This document shows, in pieces, positions 51,923 to 59,547 of a stretch of 64,000 nucleotides of DNA (the first letter of the stretch is position 1; each line of letters opens with the position of its first letter). The DNA lies in the NCBI RefSeq assembly GCF_026616195.1, contig NZ_JANHDH010000004.1, forward strand, positions 62,001 to 126,000, given 5' to 3'. The notes beneath the pieces were generated by a model, which saw nothing but the letters and a program-made list of their open reading frames with translations, made no database searches and was not told the origin of the DNA. The DNA is from Haloarchaeobius amylolyticus (lineage in GTDB: Archaea > Halobacteriota > Halobacteria > Halobacteriales > Natrialbaceae). The translations under genes were made by a program, and so were the position numbers.

Positions 51923-51978
51923 GCGCGCTCTCGCTCGCGCCCCAGGGGACGCGAGCGAAGGCGCAAGCGAGAGCGCGC
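51923..51978. repeat. 19-bp stem hairpin upstream of RPA-like gene
   Basis: GCGCGCTCTCGCTCGCGCC pairs with GGCGCAAGCGAGAGCGCGC at 18 of 19 positions across an 18-base loop. It ends 95 bases before ATG 52074. No T-tract follows, so it is not an ordinary terminator. Confidence 0.72.
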
Positions 51979-52073
51979 GATGGATGAGTTGGTCGTCGAG
52001 GAATGCCAGGGCTGGAGAGTCGTGGTGGTCGGAAAAAGACGCCGAGTGAGCGCCTTCGGAGCAAGCAACTCCA

Positions 52074-52895
52074 ATGTATAATAGCAACAAGCTCAGTGAA
52101 GAAGTTTCGGTTCCAGAACGATACAGAGACCCCACGGACGCGTACGTGGTCGAGGAGACGCCGACGCTCGAAGCGACGGTGGAACTGGAGATCCAGGCAA
52201 AGGTGGACTGCAACCACCCCGACGTGAACCCGGAAGCGATGACTCTCGAAGCGGAGGAACGGATGGCGGCGCGCGAACTGGAGATCGGGCGAACGCGAGA
52301 GCGGTTGGACCGAGGACAGGAGTCGACCCGGGAGGCAGAGTGTCGAACCGACGTGGAAGCGCAGGCGGCGACGCTGGAGGGCGTCTGGGAGCCAACGCCC
52401 GACCCCAGAGAGAGGCTCAGTCGCGAGGAGCTGGGGAAGGTGAACGAGAAGGCGGCGAAGATTCACAGTCGCATCGAACACGGGAGTTCGAGAGCGGCCA
52501 TCGCGAGGCAGTTGGCTGAGCGCGTCGCAGACGGTGGGAGCGTCCTGAGCGCGGTCATCGCCGTGAGTGAAGCCGAGCGAGACCGGCCCGGGACCATCGT
52601 CCCCATCGCCAGCCTGGAAGACGTGCAACGTCGTGAGGTGTGTATCCAGGGTCGTGTGAAAACGCTGTGGGAGCCCGCGCACCCATCCATTCAGCAAGTC
52701 GGGCTCATCGAGGACGACTCTGGGACGACGAAGTTCACGGTGTGGAAGCGCTCAAACGCAAAGGTCGTTCGTGAAGGCGAACTCGTGCGGATGCGGAACG
52801 TCGCGAAGAACTGGTATCAGGGGCGTGTCTCGGTGGCTGTGACGGGCTGGTCGCGGCTGACCTTCCCCGAACGCGACCGGTGGTGGGAGCAGTAG
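52074..52895 (+). CDS. RPA-like OB-fold DNA-binding protein
   Basis: A 273-residue protein. The N-terminal 110 residues are acidic and helical (LEAEERMAARELEIGRTRERL). A helical piece follows (REELGKVNEKAAKIHSRIEHGSSRAAIARQLAERV). The C-terminal OB fold is clear: QRREVCIQGRVKTLWEPAHPS, QVGLIEDDSGTTKFTVWKRS, VREGELVRMRNVAKNWYQGRVSVAV. Haloarchaeal plasmids often carry such single-stranded DNA-binding proteins. No zinc finger seen. It converges on the CoiA-like gene. Confidence 0.84.
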   Translation: MYNSNKLSEEVSVPERYRDPTDAYVVEETPTLEATVELEIQAKVDCNHPDVNPEAMTLEAEERMAARELEIGRTRERLDRGQESTREAECRTDVEAQAATLEGVWEPTPDPRERLSREELGKVNEKAAKIHSRIEHGSSRAAIARQLAERVADGGSVLSAVIAVSEAERDRPGTIVPIASLEDVQRREVCIQGRVKTLWEPAHPSIQQVGLIEDDSGTTKFTVWKRSNAKVVREGELVRMRNVAKNWYQGRVSVAVTGWSRLTFPERDRWWEQ

Positions 52896-52996
52896 TCGAC
52901 GCCGGCGGTCCTTTCTTTTTCGTCGCCTCCACCACCCAACACCCGCCTCCCCACCCACCGCTCCGTGCTCGCTGCGCTGCGCGCGCAGCCACGACC

Positions 52997-54256
52997 TTAT
53001 TGATCTGAATAGTCCCAGAGCGTTTTATCAGGAGTCTCTATCGTCGCCCCACACTTTGGGCAGTAATCTTCGATCGTCTCCTGGTCGTAGAGATAGTGAT
53101 CGCACTCGGGAGGGCTAGCCTGGAAGTACACATCGTCCCAGTCGATGTCCGGTTCTCGACCGTAGAGACAGAAGGTACTATGCTCTGAGCGCCCTCGGTG
53201 GTTCGTCACTAACCGAACAGGGCAGTACAGACACTCTCGGAGTTCGATTCGCGGCTGGCCAGAGCGGTTCGTCCAGAGCGTTTCTCGACGTCCCCATTCA
53301 TGAAACCCCTTCGGCCCCCTGCAGCGCTCAATTTCAGGTCGTTTAGCAAGCAGTTTCTCCACCTGCGCGGAATGGTACTTTCTTCCTGCCCACTTCCAGA
53401 ACGGGTCCTGGTCGTATTCACGTACGATCGCATTTTTGAGCGCTTTAAGAGGGAAGTCGGGGCCGTGCTCGTCGCTCCCGGTGAAGGTGTAACTACCGTC
53501 AGGTTCGTGGATTCGACGCAGTTCGCACCGCTGGTCGACACAGATATCGTACGTGATCAGGTCCTCCATACCACGGGGATGCGCATACGAAGGGACTCGC
53601 GCCCACGCGTGCTCGCCGCTGTATAGAAGCGGCTGACAGTTCGTATGCCGGTGTACATTGCTTGTCCGCTGGGCATATCCAGCGCCGTCGTCACGCTTGA
53701 ACTCGGCGTCAATCGTGTCGTAGTCGAACGTCTCACGAAGGATTGTTTCTGCGCGTATCCAGACGACGGAGTACCCAGCGGCCAAGTAGTCATGTGTCAC
53801 CTGCTGGAGGTCCTTATCTTCGTGACTGTGCTGCACCTCGACGGCGAGGCCCTCCCCGAAGTATGGATTCCAATCGGTAAACGTCGCGAGAGCGTCAGCG
53901 CGGCGTTCCGATACAGGTGTCGGCACCTCAGATACGTCGATGTTCACCTCTGTCTCAACCGGAGCGCTTTCCCCAAACTGCTGGTGAAGAGCGACCTCAA
54001 CGCGGGCTACTGCTCGCTCGTGCATCTCCGATTCTCCCCCATTCGAACAGCGCTGGCCGGCGGAATCTGATACGTGGTAGAAGTGTCGAGCCTTCCCTGG
54101 TGCCGATCGCGGATACATAGTGCCACCGCACACAGGACACGTGACGGCTACTCCATCGTTGACAATGGCGGGGACGACTGGGCAAGCATCAAGACGACCC
54201 CGGAAGGGCATATTTTGACAGAATGCCTCATTAAACAAGTACTCTCGCCTAGGCAC
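52997..54256 (-). CDS. CoiA-like competence/nuclease-fold protein
   Basis: A 419-residue protein. N-terminal zinc site CPVCGGTMYPRSAPGKARHFYHVSDSAGQRCSNGGESEMHERA is a CoiA-type Cys/His knuckle. Next is a PD-(D/E)xK-like nuclease core: SERRADALATF then GLAVEVQHSHEDKDLQQVTHDYLAAGYSVVWI. The C-terminus carries further pairs, CLYCPVRLVTNH and YCPKCGATIE. CoiA acts in recombination of incoming DNA in bacteria. ATG 54211 is an alternative start. The gene faces the RPA-like gene, and T-rich CCTTTCTTTTTC lies between them. Confidence 0.82.
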   Translation of the reverse strand: MPRREYLFNEAFCQNMPFRGRLDACPVVPAIVNDGVAVTCPVCGGTMYPRSAPGKARHFYHVSDSAGQRCSNGGESEMHERAVARVEVALHQQFGESAPVETEVNIDVSEVPTPVSERRADALATFTDWNPYFGEGLAVEVQHSHEDKDLQQVTHDYLAAGYSVVWIRAETILRETFDYDTIDAEFKRDDGAGYAQRTSNVHRHTNCQPLLYSGEHAWARVPSYAHPRGMEDLITYDICVDQRCELRRIHEPDGSYTFTGSDEHGPDFPLKALKNAIVREYDQDPFWKWAGRKYHSAQVEKLLAKRPEIERCRGPKGFHEWGRRETLWTNRSGQPRIELRECLYCPVRLVTNHRGRSEHSTFCLYGREPDIDWDDVYFQASPPECDHYLYDQETIEDYCPKCGATIETPDKTLWDYSDQ

Positions 54257-54401
54257 CAGGCTGGTTTGCCTGGAGTTGGAGTACCTGAATCGTGATTACC
54301 CTCTTTGTGTATGATTGACTCGGTGATAGATGCATTCTTCTTAATGTCGTTCTGTTCGCTTCTGAAGGCGCTGCGACCGTTCTGAAGGGGACAAAGGATA
54401 A

Positions 54402-54421
54402 GTTGTAGTCCATCTTACAAC
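54402..54421. promoter_or_regulatory. GTTGTA-n8-TACAAC inverted repeat
   Basis: Perfect 6-bp arms, 10-29 bases before GTG 54431 and next to GGATAAG, a possible TATA box. A binding protein here would block the membrane protein's promoter. Confidence 0.4.
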
Positions 54422-54430
54422 AGAGTTGAC

Positions 54431-55327
54431 GTGATCGTTGAGTCTCTGTATGAGATAATTAGAGACCCACTTACCTTCTACTTGTACTCCTATTTTTTCC
54501 ACTATCGGTTCTTCGTCAATTCGGTAAACCGAATTCTGGAAATAGGTGTTCTTATTCTAAGTGTCATTGCCGGCGTTCTAGTTGGCTTACTCCGTTTAGC
54601 ACCTAAGATTATCAATGGAGGAGTGAAAGCAGTCATAACGGCCGTTCTTGGAATAGTTCTGACAGCCGTCTATCTTTTGACGTGGATGGTTCCTTTTGCC
54701 GGAGGAAGGGTTCAACGGGTCAGAAGCCGGATTATTGAAGGCTGGGCAGTCTCATATTTTCAAATCCAGGCTCAAAAGCTTCGTAGTATACTCGTCGAGG
54801 TGGCTTCCGAGGGGGATGAGCCAAATGCTGAGTTCGCTGACCCAGAGCATTACAGAACCGAACTCAGAGACGTGAAAGAAGACGCGAAGACACGGCTAGA
54901 GAACGGAGAGACAGCACTCTCAATCCTACTCGGTGCAGTTCTGATTTCTGCAAAGGTGGCAGGGATACGGATTTTTGAGGTCCAGGTTCAAGGTGCACAG
55001 GCTTCTCTAATCATCGAGATCTGGTTGCTGGTGATCGCGGTTTCCATTATTTACCGCGTGGCCATAATGGATTTCTTGGCTTACTCACCGGATCACGAAT
55101 TCGGTTCGATTGAAGAGATGGATACAGCGTTAGCGTATCAAAAAGCAGTGTGCTTGTTGAGTATAGTTCAGGGTTTGACCTTACTGATGGTCTTCGTATA
55201 CAGTATCTCAGGCACCAGATCAGATATCGTAAAACCGGTATTGAGGGAGGTGTACGCTGAAGGAAGAGATGCAACAGAGTGGATTCCTATGGCCTGGAGA
55301 ATGATTCGAGAGGGAAACGAGAACTGA
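54431..55327 (+). CDS. membrane protein of unknown family
   Basis: A 298-residue protein with helices near 37-58 (LEIGVLILSVIAGVLVGLL), 65-90 (AVITAVLGIVLTAVYLLTWMV), 160-180, 190-212 (ASLIIEIWLLVIAVSIIYRVAI) and 236-257 (VCLLSIVQGLTLLMVFVYSI). The loop 100-150 is soluble and charged. The gene is noticeably more AT-rich than its surroundings, suggesting transfer. The start is GTG 54431; no upstream ATG fits. Function unknown. Confidence 0.65.
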   Translation: MIVESLYEIIRDPLTFYLYSYFFHYRFFVNSVNRILEIGVLILSVIAGVLVGLLRLAPKIINGGVKAVITAVLGIVLTAVYLLTWMVPFAGGRVQRVRSRIIEGWAVSYFQIQAQKLRSILVEVASEGDEPNAEFADPEHYRTELRDVKEDAKTRLENGETALSILLGAVLISAKVAGIRIFEVQVQGAQASLIIEIWLLVIAVSIIYRVAIMDFLAYSPDHEFGSIEEMDTALAYQKAVCLLSIVQGLTLLMVFVYSISGTRSDIVKPVLREVYAEGRDATEWIPMAWRMIREGNEN

Positions 55328-55672
55328 TATAGGCTCCTCCAGTAGCTTTCTCGGCTGAAAATTTGGTTGTATTCTGTTTGAGCATGACTCCTGAGAAGAC
55401 AGCGGAGGTAGTACTTGGTTGGAGGGATGTCTGTCTGCGTTTTCGCGGGAAGGATTGCGAAGTGGGTGAGCGTCATCGCGAAGAATAGGACGACCCCTGA
55501 CAGCCGGATTTTCATGACCAGTGCCTTCAGTTCTGTATTAGTCCTCCTAGTGTTGCTCCGACTGAGATGACCCAGAGAAGCATCCCTACTTCAAAAATGA
55601 AGTAGACAGGGTCGAATCCAAGTGATGTAGCTACTCTTGAGTGAACAAATTGTCCACTAGAGTTCCTCACGG

Positions 55673-55702
55673 CATTTTATCGCTCCCTCAGGGGTGAGGG
55701 AG
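55673..55702 (+). promoter_or_regulatory. promoter-hairpin leader A
   Basis: CATTTTATC followed by CTCCCTCA-GGGG-TGAGGGAG, a perfect 8-bp stem, ending 10 bases before ATG 55712. Same plan as leaders at 56267, 61592 and 62981: a TATA-like ATTTTATC, then a GC hairpin that would lie at the transcript start. The rest of the gap 55328-55672 has nothing I can support. Confidence 0.68.
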
Positions 55703-55711
55703 AATCCTCAG

Positions 55712-55987
55712 ATGTCGACAGACACAGACCCAACCAGCGACGAACAGTACAGACTTCCAGCCGACTTCGAGACGACCGAGCATGTCACACGAACCGACAC
55801 CGGAGCCTCAATCAAGATCACGATGACCCGGGGTACGGGCACTCGGGACCAGGACCGCCTCGAAGGGAAGGTGAAAGCACCGACTGTCGAACAGGCGAAA
55901 GCCGACGTGGATGAACTATTCCCGAAGCTGTGCCGCCTCGCCGAAGCCGCACGAGCGTTCGACCCGAGCATCGACACGACCGAATAA
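55712..55987 (+). CDS. DUF7389-like small protein
   Basis: A 91-residue protein: TEHVTRTDTGASIKITMTRGTGTRDQDRLEGKVKAPTVEQAKADVDEL is the conserved part seen in small haloarchaeal accessory proteins annotated DUF7389 (from memory, unverified). Beta-strand then helix. It follows leader A and precedes 56005 by 17 bases, so the two are one transcript. Function unknown. Confidence 0.72.
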   Translation: MSTDTDPTSDEQYRLPADFETTEHVTRTDTGASIKITMTRGTGTRDQDRLEGKVKAPTVEQAKADVDELFPKLCRLAEAARAFDPSIDTTE

Positions 55988-56004
55988 TCACATTTTCACC
56001 ATCC

Positions 56005-56265
56005 ATGACTCCACATCCATACGAATCCGACAGCCACGAACAGTTCGAACGACGCCAGCTCGCCCGAGACCGTGACCACAACAATGCACTCCAAATCGCA
56101 GAGGAGGACGCACGACACATCGTCACCGACCTCGTCGACGCCGGCATCGTCGCCCCAAATCCAGAATCGAAGCAGTTCAGACACCGCCCAACCGGAGAAG
56201 TATTCCACTCCTGCATCTGTCTCGCCTACTTCCATCGCGGCTGGCTAGCCGGCGTCGACGGCTGA
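56005..56265 (+). CDS. hypothetical 86-residue protein
   Basis: A soluble acidic protein with His and Cys residues: RDHNNALQIAEEDARHIVTDLVDAGIVAPN, then FRHRPTGEVFHSCICLAYFHRGWLAG. The first part looks helical like a small DNA- or protein-binding unit. ATG 56005 is the first after the DUF7389-like stop. Family not recognised. Leader B begins at its stop codon. Confidence 0.62.
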   Translation: MTPHPYESDSHEQFERRQLARDRDHNNALQIAEEDARHIVTDLVDAGIVAPNPESKQFRHRPTGEVFHSCICLAYFHRGWLAGVDG

Positions 56266-56266
56266 G

Positions 56267-56296
56267 CCATTTATCCTCCACCTGAGGGGTGAGAGA
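56267..56296 (+). promoter_or_regulatory. promoter-hairpin leader B (orphan)
   Basis: CCATTTATCCTCCACCTGAG and GGGTGAGAG, the least regular of the four copies. No intact gene follows. A 29-codon stretch ending at 56428 (SDQAEATGDDSEDL, LDYPDSPRTL) has protein-like composition but no start, as if the gene behind this leader were deleted. Confidence 0.55.
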
Positions 56297-56437
56297 CTTC
56301 GATTTCCACTCTCTGGATGGTCAGTTTCGATAGATTCAGACCAGGCGGAAGCCACTGGCGACGACTCTGAAGACCTGATAGCCGCCCAGACTGGTCTCGA
56401 TTATCCGGACAGCCCTCGTACTCTGTAGCATCCGGAT

Positions 56438-56944
56438 TCAGATCTCAGTTTCTTGCTCGATTACATGCTTGAAGTATTCGAGCTCGACAAGCGTGTGTTC
56501 GTAGGCTTCTCGTTCGATGTCTCCAATAGCGGTCAGCGCTTTTTCAGCAATGATTCCGAGCACTGTCACCGGTACGTGGGCCCATACCCGGTGAGAGAGT
56601 CGAGTCTGTCCAGCCGTCCGTTCGAGCTGTACGGTCCCGCCCTCTTCGACGGTGACTGTGACTGGGAATGGAGGCAGCGAATACGTACAGGTACCGATCC
56701 AACTGAACCGGCGCTCTTCGACGACGTCACGGATATCTGCCTTTATCATTCCCTTGACTGGCCCAACAGACTCACGCTGAAAGAAGCGAAGGTCGTCTCG
56801 GAGTGGCTTCTTCGGGTCCATGACGACCCACGTGCCGTCGTGGTCTGGATTGGACTGTTCCCAGAGCGTTTCGAATTCCTCCAGATGGGACCACACTGTC
56901 GCCGGTGATGCATCGATGCTGACCGCGGCACGTGCCTCTATCAT
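56438..56944 (-). CDS. SRPBCC/polyketide cyclase-like protein
   Basis: A 168-residue START-like protein: ARAAVSIDASPATVWSHLEEFETLWEQSNPD at the start, later GMIKADIRDVVEERRFSWIG and AEKALTAIGDIEREAYEHTLVELEYFKHVI as the long closing helix. This is the type used for ligand binding or coenzyme Q-like handling. It diverges from the HTH_10 gene at 57031, whose operator lies between them. Confidence 0.82.
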   Translation of the reverse strand: MIEARAAVSIDASPATVWSHLEEFETLWEQSNPDHDGTWVVMDPKKPLRDDLRFFQRESVGPVKGMIKADIRDVVEERRFSWIGTCTYSLPPFPVTVTVEEGGTVQLERTAGQTRLSHRVWAHVPVTVLGIIAEKALTAIGDIEREAYEHTLVELEYFKHVIEQETEI

Positions 56945-56981
56945 ACATCAGAAGTCCTTTCGCAGTGAGATTGGAGTTTCA

Positions 56982-56999
56982 CCCGAGTATATACGGAGT
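56982..56999. promoter_or_regulatory. CCCGAGTATATACGGAGT operator/promoter
   Basis: Contains TATA inside CCG-n8-CGG, 32-49 bases before ATG 57031. Nearly the same sequence stands at 57700-57717 at nearly the same distance from the next gene. It also lies in the region shared with the divergent SRPBCC gene. Confidence 0.6.
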
Positions 57000-57030
57000 G
57001 TTCTTATTGAAAACGAGTGAACCGACTACC

Positions 57031-57684
57031 ATGCACTCCGCCTCAGGGGTTCTCGTCTGGAACGATGGGCAGCTCCACCCCCTGCAAGCCGCAATCGAAG
57101 CCAGTCCGGCCGTGACGATTGAAAAGACACATCAGATCAACAGAGTTGGCGAACGGTTCGTCGAATTGAGCGAGTTCTCGGGCAATATAGCCAAGCTCGA
57201 GCAGGTGCTCTCTACTGAGGATTCCGTGCGCGACTTCACAGTCACGCATAAGACCGGACTCGCGTATGTCGAGTACGGCCAATCGTCGTCCCTAGCGGAA
57301 CTGTTTGCTATCCTCACTGCATACTCGCTCGTCCTCATACCGCCAGTCGAATACACCGATGAGTATCCCGCTTCTGGGATTCGCCTTACAGTCGTGGGGA
57401 CGGAGGCAGCGATAACGCAGATTACATCGAATATTCCCTCAGGGATTGACCTCTACCCAGAGCACGTCGGGGAATACGTTCCTGGGGGCAGTCAGCTGGA
57501 GGATTTGCTCACTGAGCGGCAACGCGACGTATTCGAGGTGGCCGTTGAGCTGGGCTACTACGAGATCCCCCGGGAAGCGACACACAAAGAGATTGCAGCA
57601 GCCGTGGACCGTGCTCCAGCGACAGTCTCGGAACAACTTCAGCGAATCGAAGCGAATCTACTGCCCCGCTATCTCAAGGGGTGA
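57031..57684 (+). CDS. HTH_10 (bacterio-opsin activator type) transcription regulator
   Basis: A 217-residue bat-type regulator. HTH_10: LTERQRDVFEVAVELGYYEIPREATHKEIAAAVDRAPATVSEQLQRIEANLLPRYL is visible as helices, at residues about 158-212. The N-terminal part (LHPLQAAIEASPAVTIEKTHQINRVGERFVELSEFSGN) is the input domain. ATG 57031; the frame is open to 56932 but would overlap the operator. It probably regulates itself and the dehydrogenase 67 bases downstream. Confidence 0.87.
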   Translation: MHSASGVLVWNDGQLHPLQAAIEASPAVTIEKTHQINRVGERFVELSEFSGNIAKLEQVLSTEDSVRDFTVTHKTGLAYVEYGQSSSLAELFAILTAYSLVLIPPVEYTDEYPASGIRLTVVGTEAAITQITSNIPSGIDLYPEHVGEYVPGGSQLEDLLTERQRDVFEVAVELGYYEIPREATHKEIAAAVDRAPATVSEQLQRIEANLLPRYLKG

Positions 57685-57699
57685 GCTCATTAACTATGG

Positions 57700-57717
57700 C
57701 CCGAGTATAATCGGAGT
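57700..57717. promoter_or_regulatory. CCCGAGTATAATCGGAGT operator/promoter
   Basis: Matches the site at 56982-56999 at 16 of 18 positions. It lies 34-51 bases before ATG 57751. TATAAT in the middle is the likely TATA box, so the same regulator would act on both promoters. Confidence 0.6.
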
Positions 57718-57750
57718 CGAATATACGCCTGATGGGTAGAGAGTATCTGT

Positions 57751-58842
57751 ATGTCTCGGACGGACACATCTATTCTCGTTGTTGGTGGCTACGGTACTAT
57801 TGGCCGGACTGTCTGTCGGGAACTCGCCGACAGCGAGCGGGAAAAGATACTTGCTGCAGGTCGATCTCCCCAGAAAGCCCGTCGATTTGCACGGTCGGTC
57901 GATGGCGTCGAGCCGCGAACGTTCGATGTGAGCGACGAGATGCACCACGCAGACGTCCTCAAAGACGTTGGAACGGTGGTGATGTGTCTGGACCAGGACG
58001 CCCCACACTTCGCAGAGGCATGTCTCGAGCGCGGAATCGACTACGTCGATATCTCGCCGACAGATTCGCTTCTCCGGGCGATTGAATCGTTCGACGAGGT
58101 CGCTCGCGGTCATGGCGCAACTGCCGTCCTCAGTGTTGGACTGTCTCCTGGGATGACGAACCTCTTCGTCGCCGAAGCACGTGAGGAACTCGATACTGTC
58201 GACCGAGCCGATATCACCCTGTTGCTGGGTATCGGTGAGGCGTTCGGCCCAGATACGGTCAAATGGACGATCGAGGATGCTCTGGGGAACTTCTCGGTTC
58301 AGAGTGACGGCGAAACGACTTCAGTGACCGGGCTCACTGATCCTCGGACGGTCGAGGTTCCCGGATGGGGGAGACGCCGAGCGTATCGGGCAAATCTCGC
58401 GGATCAACATGTACTCGCACGGACGACTGATATCCCAGTAATCGAGAGCCGGTTGTGTTATGACTCTCGTGTCCTGACTCGGTACCTCGCGGTGTTACGC
58501 CGAACCGGATTGTTCGAACCAATCGTGTCGTTGCTCGGCGTCGATGGAATCGTCCGACTGGCCGAGGTTTTCCCGTTCGGGTCCACGGAGTCGGTGATTA
58601 AAACCGAGGTCAGCGGTCGTGTGGACGGCCAGCTGAAACGAATCGACCAGTGGGTTCGGGGCCCCGATCAGGCTCGGGCAACTGCGATTGTCACTGCTCG
58701 AATCGCGCAAGCGCTGGGGCCCTCGCATCCGGCAGGCGTCCATCACATTCACGAAATATTCAGTAGTATCCAACTGTCGAAGGATTTACTCGAGTCTGGG
58801 TACGCTGTGGGGCGTTCAGAACACTGTGGAGAAAACTCCTAG
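57751..58842 (+). CDS. saccharopine dehydrogenase-like oxidoreductase
   Basis: A 363-residue protein. The Rossmann motif VVGGYGTIGRTVCRELAD at residues 11-28 and CLDQDAPHFAEACLERGIDYVDISP at 90-115 are typical of saccharopine dehydrogenase-like/YjbQ-type reductases. The central SVGLSPGMTNLFVAEA is the conserved loop between the two domains. Substrate unknown; true lysine-pathway enzymes are longer and this organism group does not normally use it. It is next to the HTH_10 regulator that shares its operator. Confidence 0.86.
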   Translation: MSRTDTSILVVGGYGTIGRTVCRELADSEREKILAAGRSPQKARRFARSVDGVEPRTFDVSDEMHHADVLKDVGTVVMCLDQDAPHFAEACLERGIDYVDISPTDSLLRAIESFDEVARGHGATAVLSVGLSPGMTNLFVAEAREELDTVDRADITLLLGIGEAFGPDTVKWTIEDALGNFSVQSDGETTSVTGLTDPRTVEVPGWGRRRAYRANLADQHVLARTTDIPVIESRLCYDSRVLTRYLAVLRRTGLFEPIVSLLGVDGIVRLAEVFPFGSTESVIKTEVSGRVDGQLKRIDQWVRGPDQARATAIVTARIAQALGPSHPAGVHHIHEIFSSIQLSKDLLESGYAVGRSEHCGENS

Positions 58843-59000
58843 CGTGGCTGCAGAGTATCTGGTCGGTCGCCCACAACTGAATCCAGGGGCTTCCGCCTTT
58901 CATCTCCGAGAGTTGTGCACGCGGTAATTGCCAAGGGGAGGTCAACACCTGGTTGGTGCGTGTTACACAGAGCTATGACGATAGAGAACAAGTGGAGACC

Positions 59001-59225
59001 ATGGATTCAGACTCACACGGCACTATAGCTCTCGGACTCGGCCTTGGAAACGCTCTTGGGGCCGGTACCGGGGTAGCGATCGGCGCTATCACTGGCGACC
59101 TTCCCTTTTGGTTAGGAATTGGCATCGGCCTCGGAGCGAGCATGGGAACCGCGATGGGTGTCGTGGTATCCCGCGGCAGAAACACTGGTGAGACGGGCGA
59201 GACTGAAGGTTTCAAATCAGTGTGA
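59001..59225 (+). CDS. glycine-zipper small membrane protein
   Basis: A 74-residue protein: GTIALGLGLGNALGAGTGVAIG and LGIGIGLGASMGTAMGVVVS are two Gly-zipper membrane helices, with a soluble Gly/Thr/Glu tail. ATG 59001 is preferred over 58953. Similar small genes occur in many haloarchaea. Function unknown. Confidence 0.65.
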   Translation: MDSDSHGTIALGLGLGNALGAGTGVAIGAITGDLPFWLGIGIGLGASMGTAMGVVVSRGRNTGETGETEGFKSV

Positions 59226-59250
59226 TCGCCGGTTCAACATCCCAAACGCT

Positions 59251-59272
59251 AGCGCACACTGAGAGGTGCGCT
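59251..59272. terminator. hairpin after glycine-zipper gene
   Basis: AGCGCAC-n8-GTGCGCT, a perfect 7-bp stem, 26 bases after the stop codon. No strong T-tract follows, so termination is uncertain. The rest of the 322-base gap to 59547 has only a partial repeat (CGTACCTCGG twice). Confidence 0.4.
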
Positions 59273-59547
59273 TCCACTCGAAGACCTCTGCCCAGAGTGG
59301 TTTCGAGTTGGAACAAGATGATAATCGATCATAGTATCAAGCGGGCCTGTGCCAATCTGGTGAGTCATATAGAGTAGTAGAAACTCATCAACGTACCTCG
59401 GGAAAATTACCAACTATCCCGTCCATTTTGTGATGTCCGTCTACAAATACCACCACAGAGCACCAACGGATATCACGTATTGATTACCGATGTGGTTATA
59501 TCTCCACTGGCCGTACCTCGGTCAATCGGCGGACAGTGGGGTAAATC

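Larger units (their letters stand above)
51308..52073. other. GC-rich hairpin array before RPA-like gene
   Basis: 766 bases with no supported gene; long frames on both strands come from the absence of stop codons in GC-rich DNA. From 51442 to 51978 I count six strong inverted repeats: 51442-51454, 51638-51655, 51766-51804, 51835-51847, 51853-51867 and 51923-51978. The two largest are listed separately. A 33-codon frame (51980-52081, MDELVVEECQGWRVVVVGKR) overlaps the next start. Candidate roles are replication origin, structured RNA or recombination site. Confidence 0.6.

Noticed and set aside
51308-52073. CRISPR array
   Set aside because: The repeated hairpins differ in sequence and spacing, with no constant repeat-spacer periodicity and no cas genes nearby.
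51432-52697. 421-codon minus-strand open frame
   Set aside because: It runs antisense through the RPA-like gene and the hairpin array. Composition (many Pro, Arg, Ser, His) is unlike acidic haloarchaeal protein. GC-rich DNA without stops explains it.
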